Assembly: GCA_001508855.1 (NCBI GenBank)
Contig: LGFL01000003.1
Span: 1-64,000, forward strand
Source of the DNA: Thermoanaerobacterales bacterium 50_218
Lineage (GTDB): Bacteria > Bacillota > DSM-12270 > Thermacetogeniales > Thermacetogeniaceae
DNA length: 64,000 bases
Reading direction: 5' to 3'
The notes beneath the pieces were generated by a model. The model searched no databases. It was not told the origin of the DNA and saw nothing but the letters and a program-made list of their open reading frames with translations. The position numbers were made by a program, and so were the translations under genes. Below, in pieces: positions 15,479-25,090 of the stretch. Position 1 is the first letter of the stretch. Each line of letters opens with the position of its first letter.

Positions 15479-16729
15479 TTATACCCTCCCAATATCAGCC
15501 CCTAACGAGCGTAGTTTTCCTACAAGATCTTCATAACCGCGGTCGATGTGGTAAACACCTTCGATTACCGTGGTCCCCTCGGCTGCAAGCCCTGCCAAAA
15601 CAAGTGCAGCACCTGCTCGGAGGTCACTGGCTTCAACAACGGAACCGCTTAACTGAGAGACTCCTCTGATGATCGAGGTGCGGCCCTCGGTTCTGATGTT
15701 TGCTCCCATTTTTCTCAGCTCCCCGACATGGCGAAAGCGGTTTTCGAAAATGTTTTCGGTAATCACACTGGTTCCCTGGGCGAGACTCAAAAATGACATC
15801 ATTTGAGGCTGCATATCAGTGGGGAAACCAGGAAAAGGAAGCGTTTGAATGTCCACCGCTTTCCACATAGGGGTTCCTCTGACGAAAATCCGATCACTTT
15901 CAACTTCAATTTTTACTCCTGCTTCCCGGAGTTTAGCAACGACTGCCTCTACATGTTCAGGAATAGTATTTTTGATCAAGAGTGAACCACCAGTGATCGC
16001 TGCAGCTACCATAAATGTTCCTGTTTCGATCCGGTCAGGAATAACTTGATAGGCCACATCCCTCCCAATGGCTTGCATTCCGTCGATCCGGATGATGTTT
16101 AATCCAGCGCCCTTAACTTTTGCCCCGAGTTTATTCAAAAAATTCTGGAGGTCAATGATTTCGGGTTCCCTGGCGGCATTCCTGATAATTGTCGTTCCTT
16201 GAGCCATAACCGCTGCCATCATGATGTTCTCGGTGGCCCCAACACTTGGAAAGTCCAGATGAACCTCTGCCCCGTGCAACTTCTTGGCTTCAGCCTCGAT
16301 AAACCCGTGTCTTTCTCTGATAGCTGTTCCCATTGCCCGAAAACCTTTGAGATGGAGATCGATAGGGCGAGAGCCAATAACACAGCCACCAGGTGAAGAA
16401 ATGCGCACCTTTCCAAACCTTCCTAACATCGCTCCCATAACCAGGCTTGAAGCCCTCATTTTCTGCATTAGCGAGGGTGGGACCTCATCTGTATAGACAC
16501 CTGATGGATCTATCTCCAGCACCTGAGCTTTCCAGTTCACCCTGACCCCTAACGACTCCAGAACTCTTACCATCGTAAACACATCGTCAAGGTTAGGAAC
16601 TCTTTCCAAAGCAAGGGGTCGCTTGCTCAAGAGGCAGGCAGCAAGAACCGGAAGGATGGCATTCTTTGCCCCACTGATGGTTACCTCTCCTTCCAGTTTC
16701 TTGCCTCCTGAAACTACTATTTTACCCAT
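15479..16729 (-). CDS. murA: UDP-N-acetylglucosamine 1-carboxyvinyltransferase
   Basis: 416-residue MurA, which transfers enolpyruvate from PEP to UDP-GlcNAc, the first committed step of peptidoglycan precursor synthesis. KNAI at residues 22-25 and the PEP-binding loop PGGCVIGSRP with Cys116 are intact, so fosfomycin sensitivity would be expected. The C-terminal region ends DRGYEDLVGKLRSLGA. It is placed between murB and ftsQ inside the dcw cluster, as in several Firmicutes. The ATG start is 2 bases after the murB stop. Confidence 0.96.
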   Translation of the reverse strand: MGKIVVSGGKKLEGEVTISGAKNAILPVLAACLLSKRPLALERVPNLDDVFTMVRVLESLGVRVNWKAQVLEIDPSGVYTDEVPPSLMQKMRASSLVMGAMLGRFGKVRISSPGGCVIGSRPIDLHLKGFRAMGTAIRERHGFIEAEAKKLHGAEVHLDFPSVGATENIMMAAVMAQGTTIIRNAAREPEIIDLQNFLNKLGAKVKGAGLNIIRIDGMQAIGRDVAYQVIPDRIETGTFMVAAAITGGSLLIKNTIPEHVEAVVAKLREAGVKIEVESDRIFVRGTPMWKAVDIQTLPFPGFPTDMQPQMMSFLSLAQGTSVITENIFENRFRHVGELRKMGANIRTEGRTSIIRGVSQLSGSVVEASDLRAGAALVLAGLAAEGTTVIEGVYHIDRGYEDLVGKLRSLGADIGRV

Positions 16730-16731
16730 CT

Positions 16732-17652
16732 TCAGGCAACACCTTCCCCAACCAGGTGCACCTCGGGAACAAGAGTGACTCCAAATTCTTTCTGAACTTT
16801 CTCTTGGATGAATCGGATCAGGTCAAGGATCTGGGCTGCCGAGGCATTCCCCCGGTTGACAATAAAATTAGCGTGTTTTTCTGAAACCTGAGCATCTCCA
16901 ATAGCAAAACCTTTCAAACCAGCTTCTTCGATAAGTCTACCGGCATAATCTCCTGGAGGGTTCCGGAAGACACTGCCAGCAGTGGGAAAGCTTAAAGGCT
17001 GCGTCCTTTTCCTCAGATTGAGGTTTCTCTCCATCTGCGCCAGGATTTTTTGTTTATCTTTGGATTTTAAGCGTAGAGTTGCTTTCAAAACAATCAGTTG
17101 CTTTCCATTCTGAAAATCCGAGGCTCGGTAGGCAAACGAAAGCATAGAAGCATCAAAAACCTGATAGTTCCCCTGATAATCAAGAGCAACAACTTCTTCC
17201 ACGATGTCACCAAGCTGTTGCCCGAAGGCCCCGGCATTCATCACCAGGGCCCCACCAAGAGAGGCAGGGATTCCTGGAGCAAACTCCAGTCCACTTAGTC
17301 CTGCATCGAGGGCCAACCGGGCAAGCTTGGGAAGCAGAATTCCAGCTTCAGCGTGGACCACTTCTCCCTTAATCTGAAAGGAACAAAGGCCACCTGCTAT
17401 CTTCAAAGTAATTCCCCTAATCCCTCGATCCCCTACCAGAAGATTGGAACCATTGCCGATTACTGTTATTGGCAGACCGTGGTCTCCGGCAAACTGTAGA
17501 ACATTTAAGATATCTCCTTCAGTATAAGGAACGACTAGGAGATCGGCAGGTCCTCCAACACGCCATGTAGTGTGATTTTTCATAAGTGCCTGGGGAATAA
17601 CCTGACCTTGGATACGTTTTTTTAGTTCTTGAGCTAGTTTTTTCCAGTCCAT
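16732..17652 (-). CDS. murB: UDP-N-acetylenolpyruvoylglucosamine reductase
   Basis: 306-residue type II MurB (FAD, NADPH), which reduces the MurA product to UDP-MurNAc. The FAD-binding region has NHTTWRVGGPADLLV and VIGNGSNLLVGDRGI. The active site has the PGIPASLGGALVMNAGA motif, and GSVFRNPPGDYAGRLIEEAGLKG holds the catalytic Ser (parts shown). The length is normal for the form lacking the Tyr loop. The gene starts 19 bases inside murC, implying coupled translation. Confidence 0.95.
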   Translation of the reverse strand: MDWKKLAQELKKRIQGQVIPQALMKNHTTWRVGGPADLLVVPYTEGDILNVLQFAGDHGLPITVIGNGSNLLVGDRGIRGITLKIAGGLCSFQIKGEVVHAEAGILLPKLARLALDAGLSGLEFAPGIPASLGGALVMNAGAFGQQLGDIVEEVVALDYQGNYQVFDASMLSFAYRASDFQNGKQLIVLKATLRLKSKDKQKILAQMERNLNLRKRTQPLSFPTAGSVFRNPPGDYAGRLIEEAGLKGFAIGDAQVSEKHANFIVNRGNASAAQILDLIRFIQEKVQKEFGVTLVPEVHLVGEGVA

Positions 17653-19037
17653 GGCACCTTTTCTACGCAGGAGTATGGGTTTTTGAGATTTTCAGCAAGG
17701 TTTTTGCCTACTCTCCAAATGTCACCTGCACCGACTGTGAGCACTAAGTCGCCTGGACGGCATTCTTCTGCCAGAAATTCTACTATTTCTTGCATTTGGT
17801 GGAGATAAATTACGGGTTGACCGTTCTTCTTGATTTCTCTGGTGATCAATTCTGCTGAGACACCGGGTATAGGTTTCTCGCCTGCAGGATAGATGTCGGT
17901 AACAATCACCAGGTCAGCTCTCTGAAAGGCGGTTCCGAATTGCTCCTGGAGAAAGAGCGTTCTCGTGTAGCGATGGGGCTGAAAAACCACGATCAGCCTG
18001 CTCGGTCTGAGAGCTTGAGCCACTTCGAGTAGTGCCTTAATCTCAGTTGGGTGATGGGCGTAATCGTCAATGATTTTGATGCCATTGAGGCAGGCTATTT
18101 CCTGAAAGCGACGCTGCACACCCCGGAAATCGGCAAGTGCCCTGGCGATCTCTGGAAAGTGGAGCCCTAAACGAATGCCAACAGCCACGGCAGCAAGGGC
18201 ATTTTGAATGTTATGGGCTCCGGGAACAGATAACCTCAACCTTCCCAAGGGGTGGTCCCTATATGTAACCACGGCCTCTGTCCGAAGACCTTCCTGAAAG
18301 ATTAGTTCAGCCCTAAAATCAACATCTTCGTGAAAGCCGTAAGTGATCACCTCCACCCCCTGCGGGTTGATACTGCGAAGTCTGGGATCATCTCCGCACA
18401 TAACCACAAACCCATCAGGTCGCACGCCCTCGATAAAAGTTCGAAAAGCTTTCTCAATTTCCTCAATCGTCCTGTAATAATCCAGGTGGTCGTTGTCTAT
18501 ATTAGTAATGACAGCAATATAGGGTTCTAGATGGAGGAAAGAACCATCGCTTTCATCAGCCTCGGCAACCAGATACTCTCCACTGCCAAGGGCAGCGTTA
18601 CCACCAATGTCATTAACCTCGCCACCAATGATAATGGTGGGGTCGAAACCGTTGCGGTAAAGGACAAAAGAGATCATCGAACTGGTGGTTGTTTTTCCAT
18701 GGGCTCCAACGACAGCAATTCCTTTGTACTGCTTCATGATCTGAGCGAGCAATTCACCGCGAGAAATCACTGGAAGACCCTTTTTTTGGGCCTCTTTTAG
18801 TTCAACATTGGAAGGCGGAACTGCTGAAGAGAAAACGACTACACCTACCCCTTCCTGGAGATTTTCAGGAGCATGCCCAATGAAGACCTCGGCACCTTCG
18901 TTTCTCAGTCTTTGCAAAATCTTTGAATCAGCGAGATCGGATCCACTCACCCGGTAGCCCTGTGCTAGCAAAATCTTCGCCAGGGCGCTCATGCCGGCAC
19001 CGCCAATACCAACGAAATGATACCATTGTCCAGGCAC
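17634..19037 (-). CDS. murC: UDP-N-acetylmuramate--L-alanine ligase
   Basis: 467-residue Mur ligase adding L-Ala to UDP-MurNAc. The N-terminal nucleotide fold is HFVGIGGAGMSALA; the P-loop GAHGKTTTSSM and the VAEADESDGSFL motif with catalytic acids follow; DDYAHHPTEI and FQPHRYTRT are in the C-terminal domain. The start is GTG 19037 with AAGGAGG 10 bases upstream. It is separated from murG by 93 bases in which I see no clear promoter. Confidence 0.96.
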   Translation of the reverse strand: MPGQWYHFVGIGGAGMSALAKILLAQGYRVSGSDLADSKILQRLRNEGAEVFIGHAPENLQEGVGVVVFSSAVPPSNVELKEAQKKGLPVISRGELLAQIMKQYKGIAVVGAHGKTTTSSMISFVLYRNGFDPTIIIGGEVNDIGGNAALGSGEYLVAEADESDGSFLHLEPYIAVITNIDNDHLDYYRTIEEIEKAFRTFIEGVRPDGFVVMCGDDPRLRSINPQGVEVITYGFHEDVDFRAELIFQEGLRTEAVVTYRDHPLGRLRLSVPGAHNIQNALAAVAVGIRLGLHFPEIARALADFRGVQRRFQEIACLNGIKIIDDYAHHPTEIKALLEVAQALRPSRLIVVFQPHRYTRTLFLQEQFGTAFQRADLVIVTDIYPAGEKPIPGVSAELITREIKKNGQPVIYLHQMQEIVEFLAEECRPGDLVLTVGAGDIWRVGKNLAENLKNPYSCVEKVPWTGKN

Positions 19038-19130
19038 TTTTAAAAATCCTCCTTGCAGCGCTTCAGTTAATCTGGCTCCACTGGCTACAGAACCATTGTA
19101 TGCCTTGCCTACGGGAGAAGTTACAAAATA

Positions 19131-20249
19131 TCAAAACCTCGACCGCATCAAAAATTCCACGATTTTCTCTCCAGCATCCGGTTTCGCTAGCTTTTTTGCT
19201 TGACTCCCCATTTCCTCCCTGAGAGAAGGATTCAGAAGGATTTTTTCCATCTTCCTCAACAAGACCTCTGGTGTAAGGTATTTCTCCGAAATCACCACCG
19301 CTGCCTTCTTTTCTTTCAGAAATAAAGCGTTATAATGCTGGTGGTTCTCTGCTGCATATGGATATGGGATCAAAATCGAGGGAAGACCGCGGACAAGCAA
19401 TTCTGAAAGAGTTGCTGCCCCTGCCCTGCTGATGACCAAATCTGCTGCTGCCAGAGCGTACTCCATTTCTTCCAGGTACGGCCTAACTATTAACTTGCCA
19501 ATTTTCCCCTGCTCTATTCCCCTTTCTCCTATTTTTTGACAAAAAGAAGAGTAATTATCCCTTCCGGTGAGGTGGATGAACTGAATCCGGGAGAGAGGTG
19601 TTTTCTGCCTGGTGATCGTTTGATATACTTCCAGCATCACTTCATTGATCCGCTGCGCGCCCCGACTTCCCCCAGTGACGAGGACAGTCGGCAACTTAGG
19701 ATCTAATTCAAAGTAGCGGACTCCTTGGTCACGGGTCACTTTAAGGACTTTTTCACGCACTGGCAAGCCTGTGTGGACTAACTTTTTCGCTGGGATGCTT
19801 TTTGGAGAAATGGGAAAAGTGGTGAATACTGCCTCTGCCCAGTGGGCAAGGAAAACATTTGCCAGACCAGGAACAGAGTTTTGTTCATGGAGAAAGAGCG
19901 GCACCTTCAGGGTTGCTGCTGCCAGAGCTACAGGGACGGAAACATATCCCCCAGTAGCAAAGACCACCTGAGGCCGAAACTTTCTGATGATTCTTAAGCC
20001 CTCTAGGTAACCCTTGCCAAGGGCTAGTGAAAAGGAAAAAAGGTCTAGAGAAAAGCGGCGTGGCCACCTGGCAGTAGTGATTTCCCAAAAAGGGTAACCT
20101 TGAGCAGGAACGACCTTCTTTTCTAGGCCATCTCTACTCCCCACAAAGAGGATTTCCCCATCGGGATCCTTTTTTCTGAGAATACCCGCTACGGTGAGAG
20201 CAGGATAGAGATGACCACCTGTTCCCCCACCAGTAATCAGAACACGCAT
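19131..20249 (-). CDS. murG: UDP-GlcNAc:lipid I N-acetylglucosaminyltransferase
   Basis: About 372-residue GT28 enzyme that adds GlcNAc to lipid I on the inner face of the membrane to give lipid II. The first G-loop is VLITGGGTGGHLYPALTVA, the second region holds LVTGGSRGAQRINE, and ISRAGAATLSELLVRGLPSILIPYPYAAENHQ (parts) forms the UDP-GlcNAc site. The frame extends upstream to 20378 inside ftsW, but the ATG at 20249 follows AAGGGG and gives the standard N-terminus. It is 11 bases after ftsW. Confidence 0.95.
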   Translation of the reverse strand: MRVLITGGGTGGHLYPALTVAGILRKKDPDGEILFVGSRDGLEKKVVPAQGYPFWEITTARWPRRFSLDLFSFSLALGKGYLEGLRIIRKFRPQVVFATGGYVSVPVALAAATLKVPLFLHEQNSVPGLANVFLAHWAEAVFTTFPISPKSIPAKKLVHTGLPVREKVLKVTRDQGVRYFELDPKLPTVLVTGGSRGAQRINEVMLEVYQTITRQKTPLSRIQFIHLTGRDNYSSFCQKIGERGIEQGKIGKLIVRPYLEEMEYALAAADLVISRAGAATLSELLVRGLPSILIPYPYAAENHQHYNALFLKEKKAAVVISEKYLTPEVLLRKMEKILLNPSLREEMGSQAKKLAKPDAGEKIVEFLMRSRF

Positions 20250-20260
20250 GCGTAAACCCC

Positions 20261-21358
20261 TTATTCTCTGGCGTAGCAGGAAATATTCAATAAAATCCCG
20301 ATTCCTAACAAGGTTAGGGTAAGAGAAGAACCACCAAAACTTACCAGAGGTAAGGTGATCCCGGTTACAGGTAAACACCCAGTAACAACTCCAATGTTGA
20401 TCAACGCCTGGAGGGCGATCATGACCGTAATCCCTACCGCAAGAAGGGCACCGAAAACATCAGGTGCTTTGGCAGCAATCTTCAGCCCTCTCCAGATGAA
20501 GATGAAGAAGAGGATTAGGACAAATGAAGAGCCGAGGAAGCCCAATTCTTCGCTGAGCACAGCGTAAATAAAATCGGTGTGCTGCTCAGGCAGGTAGAGA
20601 AACTTCTGTTTTCCCTGGCCGAGTCCCATTCCGAAAAGGCGTCCTGAACCGACGGCATAAAGGGATTGGATCGTTTGGAACCCTGATCCCAAGGGGTCGG
20701 CCCAGGGGTCCAAAAAAGCGGTGAAACGCTCCATCCGGTAAGGGGCAACATAAATCGCCAACCCTACGAGAGCAATTCCCAGCAAAGCCAAACCCACAAG
20801 GTGGCTGCTTCTGGACCCAGCCACCAGAAATATTAGGTAAGAAGTGCCGGCGATCGTCACTGCAGTCCCGAGATCAGGCTGCACAAGTATTAAACCACAA
20901 ACAACCCCCACAAGCAACAATTGGGGTAAAAACCCGCGGAAAAAGTTCCTGATTTGCTCTCCCTGGTCGCTAAGATTCTTCGCCAGGAAAATTACCAACG
21001 CCAGTTTGGCCACCTCAGAAGGCTGAAATGAAAGATTTCCAATACCCAGCCATCTGGTCGATCCTTTTACAGAAATCCCCACTCCAGGTATCAGAACAAG
21101 GATCAAGAGAAAAACCGCAAGCCCAAAAAGAGGGGTTGCCCACTTCTTAAACTTGGTATATTTTATCTTCATTACTGTGGTCATCCCAACTACTCCGATA
21201 AGAGCCCAGAGCAGTTGCCTTTTTAGGAAGTAAAACCCGTCCGCGTAGCGTGTCTTGGCGACAACATAACTGGCACTGAAGACCATGATGATTCCTATTG
21301 CCAAAAGCAGTAGCGTTACCACGAAAAGCATAAAGTCGGGCATTTGCTTGGGTTTCAC
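20261..21358 (-). CDS. ftsW: SEDS peptidoglycan glycosyltransferase FtsW/SpoVE
   Basis: About 365-residue SEDS-family polytopic membrane protein (about ten helices), which polymerises lipid II together with a class B PBP. Conserved elements include GSTRWLGIGNLSFQPSEVAKLALVIFLA (core: FQPSEVAKL), the loop LPEQHTDFIYAVLSEELGFLG, and GVVTGCLPVTGITLPLVSFGGSS near the end. The frame begins at GTG 21376, but GGGGAG lies 6 bases before the GTG at 21358, which is preferred. Next to spoVD/PBP in the cluster, so it could serve vegetative division, cortex synthesis or both. Confidence 0.93.
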   Translation of the reverse strand: MKPKQMPDFMLFVVTLLLLAIGIIMVFSASYVVAKTRYADGFYFLKRQLLWALIGVVGMTTVMKIKYTKFKKWATPLFGLAVFLLILVLIPGVGISVKGSTRWLGIGNLSFQPSEVAKLALVIFLAKNLSDQGEQIRNFFRGFLPQLLLVGVVCGLILVQPDLGTAVTIAGTSYLIFLVAGSRSSHLVGLALLGIALVGLAIYVAPYRMERFTAFLDPWADPLGSGFQTIQSLYAVGSGRLFGMGLGQGKQKFLYLPEQHTDFIYAVLSEELGFLGSSFVLILFFIFIWRGLKIAAKAPDVFGALLAVGITVMIALQALINIGVVTGCLPVTGITLPLVSFGGSSLTLTLLGIGILLNISCYARE

Positions 21359-21372
21359 AGAGTTCTCCCCTT

Positions 21373-22734
21373 TCACAAGGCGCGAACCAGTTCCTTAAAG
21401 AGGTTACCTCTTTCTTCAAAGTCTCGAAACATGTCCCAACTGGCACAGGCAGGTGAAAGTAAAACCACATCACCAGGCTGGGCAAGTTCTGCTGCTGTGC
21501 GGACAGCCTCCTCAAGAGAAGAAACTTCACACACTTTTCTATAACCCACTTGGTGCAGGGCATCCTTGATTAGAGGTCGAGCTTCCCCAAGTAAAACAAC
21601 AGCCTTTACCCTCTCTTTAATCCTCAAGGCAAGTTTTCGGAAATCGCTCCCCTTAGCCCTTCCTCCAGCAATTAAGATGATCTCCTCTTCAGGGAAGGCC
21701 TCCAGAGCATTTAAAACAGATTCCGGGTTCGTCCCTTTAGAATCATTAACGAACTTGATCCCGTTGACGATCCGCACCAGTTCTAGCCGATGGGCAACAC
21801 CAGGAAAAGTGGCAAGACCCTCTCGGATTACTTTTTTATCAATTCCCGCAAGAAGAGCAGCACCTACCGCTGCCAGTGCGTTCTCTAAGTTGTGAGGCCC
21901 GGGAATCTCGACATCACTAGTTTTACATATAACCTCTTCTCGACCCTCAAAACAAGATACGATCCAGTCTTTTCTGACTCCGACACCCCAGTTGGGCAAC
22001 TCTTTCCTGGAAAACCAAAAGACCCTACTCTTGAGATTAGGAGCTATTTTCCGAAGGTAAGCATCATTCATGTTGAGCACGGCAAAATCTTCTGGTCCCT
22101 GGTTTTCGAAAAGCCGCGCCTTGATTTTTCCGTAGTTTTCCAGGGTGCCGTGACGATCGAGGTGATCAGGTGTAAGATTCAAGAAAACCCCGATCTTTGG
22201 TCTGAAGGTAACTACCTGCTCTAACTGAAAAGAACTTACTTCGACGACCCAGAAGTCGATTCCACCGCGGTGCTGTTCAACAGCTTGAATCAATGGAATT
22301 CCGATATTTCCAGCAACTACTGCCTTTTTCCCTGCTTTCTGAAAAATGTGTCCGATCAATGAGGTTGTTGTTGTTTTTCCGTTTGTTCCCGTAACTGCAA
22401 CAATCGGCTCTCTGATAAGCCTGGCTGCAAGCTCCAGTTCACTCCAGACGGGAATCCCTAGTTTCCTCGCCTCCTGGACAGGCGGAATTGTCGGGGCCAC
22501 ACCAGGACTGACGATGATGAGGTCATAATCTCCTTGCTTCACGGGAGGGTGATCGCCAGTGATCAGTCGCACTGGGAGTTTTTTTAATTGCTGCAGCCCA
22601 CCTTCAAGTTCTTCCTCTTTTTTGATGTCATTAGCAGTAACCCTGGCACCTTGCTTGACTAAAAAGGAAACTGTCGCCAGGCCGCTCCGGGCAAGACCAA
22701 TTACGAGAACCTTTTTTCCGAAAAACATCATCAT
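21373..22734 (-). CDS. murD: UDP-N-acetylmuramoylalanine--D-glutamate ligase
   Basis: 453-residue Mur ligase adding D-Glu. N-terminal VLVIGLARSGLATVSFL, the P-loop GTNGKTTTTSL, the VEVSSFQLE and NLTPDHLDRHG motifs, and NDSKGTNPESVLNALEAF with the C-terminal SPACASWDMFRDFEERG (both characteristic of MurD) are present. The start is a run of three ATG codons; AGGAG precedes the first by three bases, so the second or third may be used. It lies between mraY and ftsW. Confidence 0.96.
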   Translation of the reverse strand: MMMFFGKKVLVIGLARSGLATVSFLVKQGARVTANDIKKEEELEGGLQQLKKLPVRLITGDHPPVKQGDYDLIIVSPGVAPTIPPVQEARKLGIPVWSELELAARLIREPIVAVTGTNGKTTTTSLIGHIFQKAGKKAVVAGNIGIPLIQAVEQHRGGIDFWVVEVSSFQLEQVVTFRPKIGVFLNLTPDHLDRHGTLENYGKIKARLFENQGPEDFAVLNMNDAYLRKIAPNLKSRVFWFSRKELPNWGVGVRKDWIVSCFEGREEVICKTSDVEIPGPHNLENALAAVGAALLAGIDKKVIREGLATFPGVAHRLELVRIVNGIKFVNDSKGTNPESVLNALEAFPEEEIILIAGGRAKGSDFRKLALRIKERVKAVVLLGEARPLIKDALHQVGYRKVCEVSSLEEAVRTAAELAQPGDVVLLSPACASWDMFRDFEERGNLFKELVRAL

Positions 22735-22743
22735 CAGCTCCTA

Positions 22744-23706
22744 TCAGCAACCTGCACCCACGAAGGCAAGTAATGCGAAGCAAAGTCCAAGAAACCAGAA
22801 AAAGTGGACGACTTTCGGTTCAGGCCATCCCTTCAATTCATAATGATGGTGTAGTGGGCTCATCCGGAAGAGACGCCTTCCTGTCAAACGAAAGGAAATG
22901 ACCTGGAGGATCACCGAAAGAGTCTCCACCACAAAAACTCCTCCGAGGACCAGCAAGAGCACCTCAGAACGGGTCAATACTGCCAGACCGGCCAGCCCTC
23001 CTCCAAGAGCTAGGGACCCAGTATCACCCATAAATACACGTGCCGGATGATAATTGTGCTTCAAAAATCCGAAACATCCTCCGGCAAGGGCGGCGGCGAA
23101 AACGGCAATAAAATTTTGACCACCCCTCCAGGCGATCAATACAAAAGCAAGGGAAGCAATGCCCACAAGACCACTTGCCAGACCATCCAGCCCGTCAGTT
23201 AAGTTTACAGCATTTGTGACTGCCATTAAAACGAGGACCACAAAGAAGTGATAGAAAAAGCCAAGATCCACAGTAAGATGGACAAACGGGATGGTGATCA
23301 GGGTTCCCCTTCCTAAAGCCCAAGCACCGAAAGCCAGACAGCACCCGAGGATAAACTGACCCAGGAGTTTCATCCTGGCTTTCAACCCCAATGGACGTTT
23401 CCAAACAACCTTCAAAAAGTCGTCAATGAAGCCCAGTAAACTACATCCAAAGGTGATCCCCAGGAGAAGCAAAACCTCGGGTTGAGGCCCGGCAACAAGT
23501 AAACTGGCAGCACCAACTCCTGCGAGGATTAAAAAACCTCCCATAGTTGCCGTACCCTGCTTGCGAAGATGGGAACGGGGCCCATCTTGGCGAATCTCCT
23601 GCCCAAAGCGCAAGCGGTAGAGCAATGGGATGAAAACAGGTCCTAGGACCCAGGTGACAACTGCACTGATTACGAAAGTGATCCCGATGAAAACACTAGC
23701 CACCAT
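22744..23706 (-). CDS. mraY: Phospho-N-acetylmuramoyl-pentapeptide transferase
   Basis: 320-residue polytopic enzyme that transfers phospho-MurNAc-pentapeptide to undecaprenyl phosphate, forming lipid I. The polyprenyl-phosphate transferase motifs are complete: LGFIDDFLK (Asp pair), NAVNLTDGLDGLA, FMGDTGSLALGG, and the MraY-specific MSPLHHHYELKGW. About ten hydrophobic helices. The ATG start at 23706 overlaps the end of murF by 11 bases. It contrasts with the divergent paralogue at 52149-52970, which lacks the DGLDG and HHH motifs. Confidence 0.96.
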   Translation of the reverse strand: MVASVFIGITFVISAVVTWVLGPVFIPLLYRLRFGQEIRQDGPRSHLRKQGTATMGGFLILAGVGAASLLVAGPQPEVLLLLGITFGCSLLGFIDDFLKVVWKRPLGLKARMKLLGQFILGCCLAFGAWALGRGTLITIPFVHLTVDLGFFYHFFVVLVLMAVTNAVNLTDGLDGLASGLVGIASLAFVLIAWRGGQNFIAVFAAALAGGCFGFLKHNYHPARVFMGDTGSLALGGGLAGLAVLTRSEVLLLVLGGVFVVETLSVILQVISFRLTGRRLFRMSPLHHHYELKGWPEPKVVHFFWFLGLCFALLAFVGAGC

Positions 23707-25090
23707 TGATCACCTGACCGCAAAGCCCGGCAACGATCTCCTCCATGTGCAGTGCTCTCGAGCCTTTGACCAGGACGAGGTCTCCGTTCTCAAGAAATCC
23801 TTCGAGGAAAGCGAGCACCTCCTGCTTGTCAGCAAAACTCCTGATCCTTTCGGAAGGCATTCCTTTTGCCCTGGCACCTTGAGCAATCTCCTCGGCCAAG
23901 GTGCCGACAGTGAAAAGGTAATCGATGTGCAAACTGGCAGCAGTCTCCCCCACTTCTCGATGCCCCGGAACCTCGTAGGGTCCCAGCTCGTACATATCAC
24001 CGAGGACAGCAATCGCTCTCCTTTTTTCACCAACCGCAGCAAGAAGCTGTAATGCAGCTTTCACCGAATCCGGGCTTGCATTATAGGTGTCATCGATGAT
24101 CCTGCTTCCCCTAATTCCTTTTTTTACCTCCAGGCGCATTCCGGTTACTCTCGCTTTTACCAGCCCTTCTCTGATTTCCTCTGCTGCCAAGCCAAACCAG
24201 TGTCCTACAGAGGCGGCAGCGAGGGCGTTAAGAAGATTGTGCTTTCCGGGAAGTGGGAGGAAGCAAGATGCTTTACCGGCAGGAGTCTGGAGGAGAAAAT
24301 CGATTCCCTCAAGACCCCGTAATTTCACATCCTGGGCGCGAACTGGAAACTCTTCATCTTCTCCGTAAAAGATTACCTCCCCAGGCACACGATTTGCCAA
24401 AAACCGTTGCCAGGGGTCTTCTCCGTTCAGGACTGCACAGCCATCAGGAGGAAGAAAAGCGAGCAATTCTCCTTTCGCTTCGGCAATTTCGGCTTGACTC
24501 CCCAGCTTCTCCAGGTGCGTTTTTCCGATGTTCGTAATCACCCCAACACACGGTTTGCTGATTTCGGCAAGTTCGGCGATCTCACCCCGAGCGCGCATGG
24601 CCAACTCTACAACGATGAGTTGATGGTGGTTGGTAGCCCGCAAGATTGTTAAAGGGAGACCGATTTCGTTATTCTGGTTACCCTCGGTTTTGTGAACCTG
24701 ATAGCGGACACCAAGCACAGCAGCGATGAGGTCTTTGGTGGTAGTTTTCCCTGTGCTTCCTGTAACTGCAACAACTGGTACCGATAGAATACTTCGATAG
24801 TACCTGGCAAGATCTTGAAGTGCTTTGAGGGTATCCTCCACGAGAATCAGGGGTTTTTCTGTCTTGATGGGGACTCGTTTGGAAACAACGGCACCAATGG
24901 CGCCTTTTCTTAGTGCTTGCTCAACAAAATTGTGACCATCAACACGCTTTCCAGGGAAAGCGAAAAACAAATCCCCTTCCCTGATGGCTCGACTGTCAAT
25001 AGAAACCCCGGTAACTCTCGATTCAGTTGTTCCTGACAGCAACCTGCCGTTTACGGCTTTGGTAACCTCGATCAGTGGAAGTGGTTTCAT
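23696..25090 (-). CDS. murF: UDP-N-acetylmuramoyl-tripeptide--D-alanyl-D-alanine ligase
   Basis: 464-residue Mur ligase adding the D-Ala-D-Ala dipeptide. N-terminal VTGVSIDSRAIREGDLFFAFPG (core SIDSRAIREGDLFFA) binds the UDP part; the P-loop is GSTGKTTTKDL; GNQNNEIGLPLTIL and DDTYNASPDSVKAAL are MurF-specific. It overlaps murE by 4 bases at the start and mraY by 11 at the end. Nothing unusual seen. Confidence 0.95.
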   Translation of the reverse strand: MKPLPLIEVTKAVNGRLLSGTTESRVTGVSIDSRAIREGDLFFAFPGKRVDGHNFVEQALRKGAIGAVVSKRVPIKTEKPLILVEDTLKALQDLARYYRSILSVPVVAVTGSTGKTTTKDLIAAVLGVRYQVHKTEGNQNNEIGLPLTILRATNHHQLIVVELAMRARGEIAELAEISKPCVGVITNIGKTHLEKLGSQAEIAEAKGELLAFLPPDGCAVLNGEDPWQRFLANRVPGEVIFYGEDEEFPVRAQDVKLRGLEGIDFLLQTPAGKASCFLPLPGKHNLLNALAAASVGHWFGLAAEEIREGLVKARVTGMRLEVKKGIRGSRIIDDTYNASPDSVKAALQLLAAVGEKRRAIAVLGDMYELGPYEVPGHREVGETAASLHIDYLFTVGTLAEEIAQGARAKGMPSERIRSFADKQEVLAFLEGFLENGDLVLVKGSRALHMEEIVAGLCGQVINGG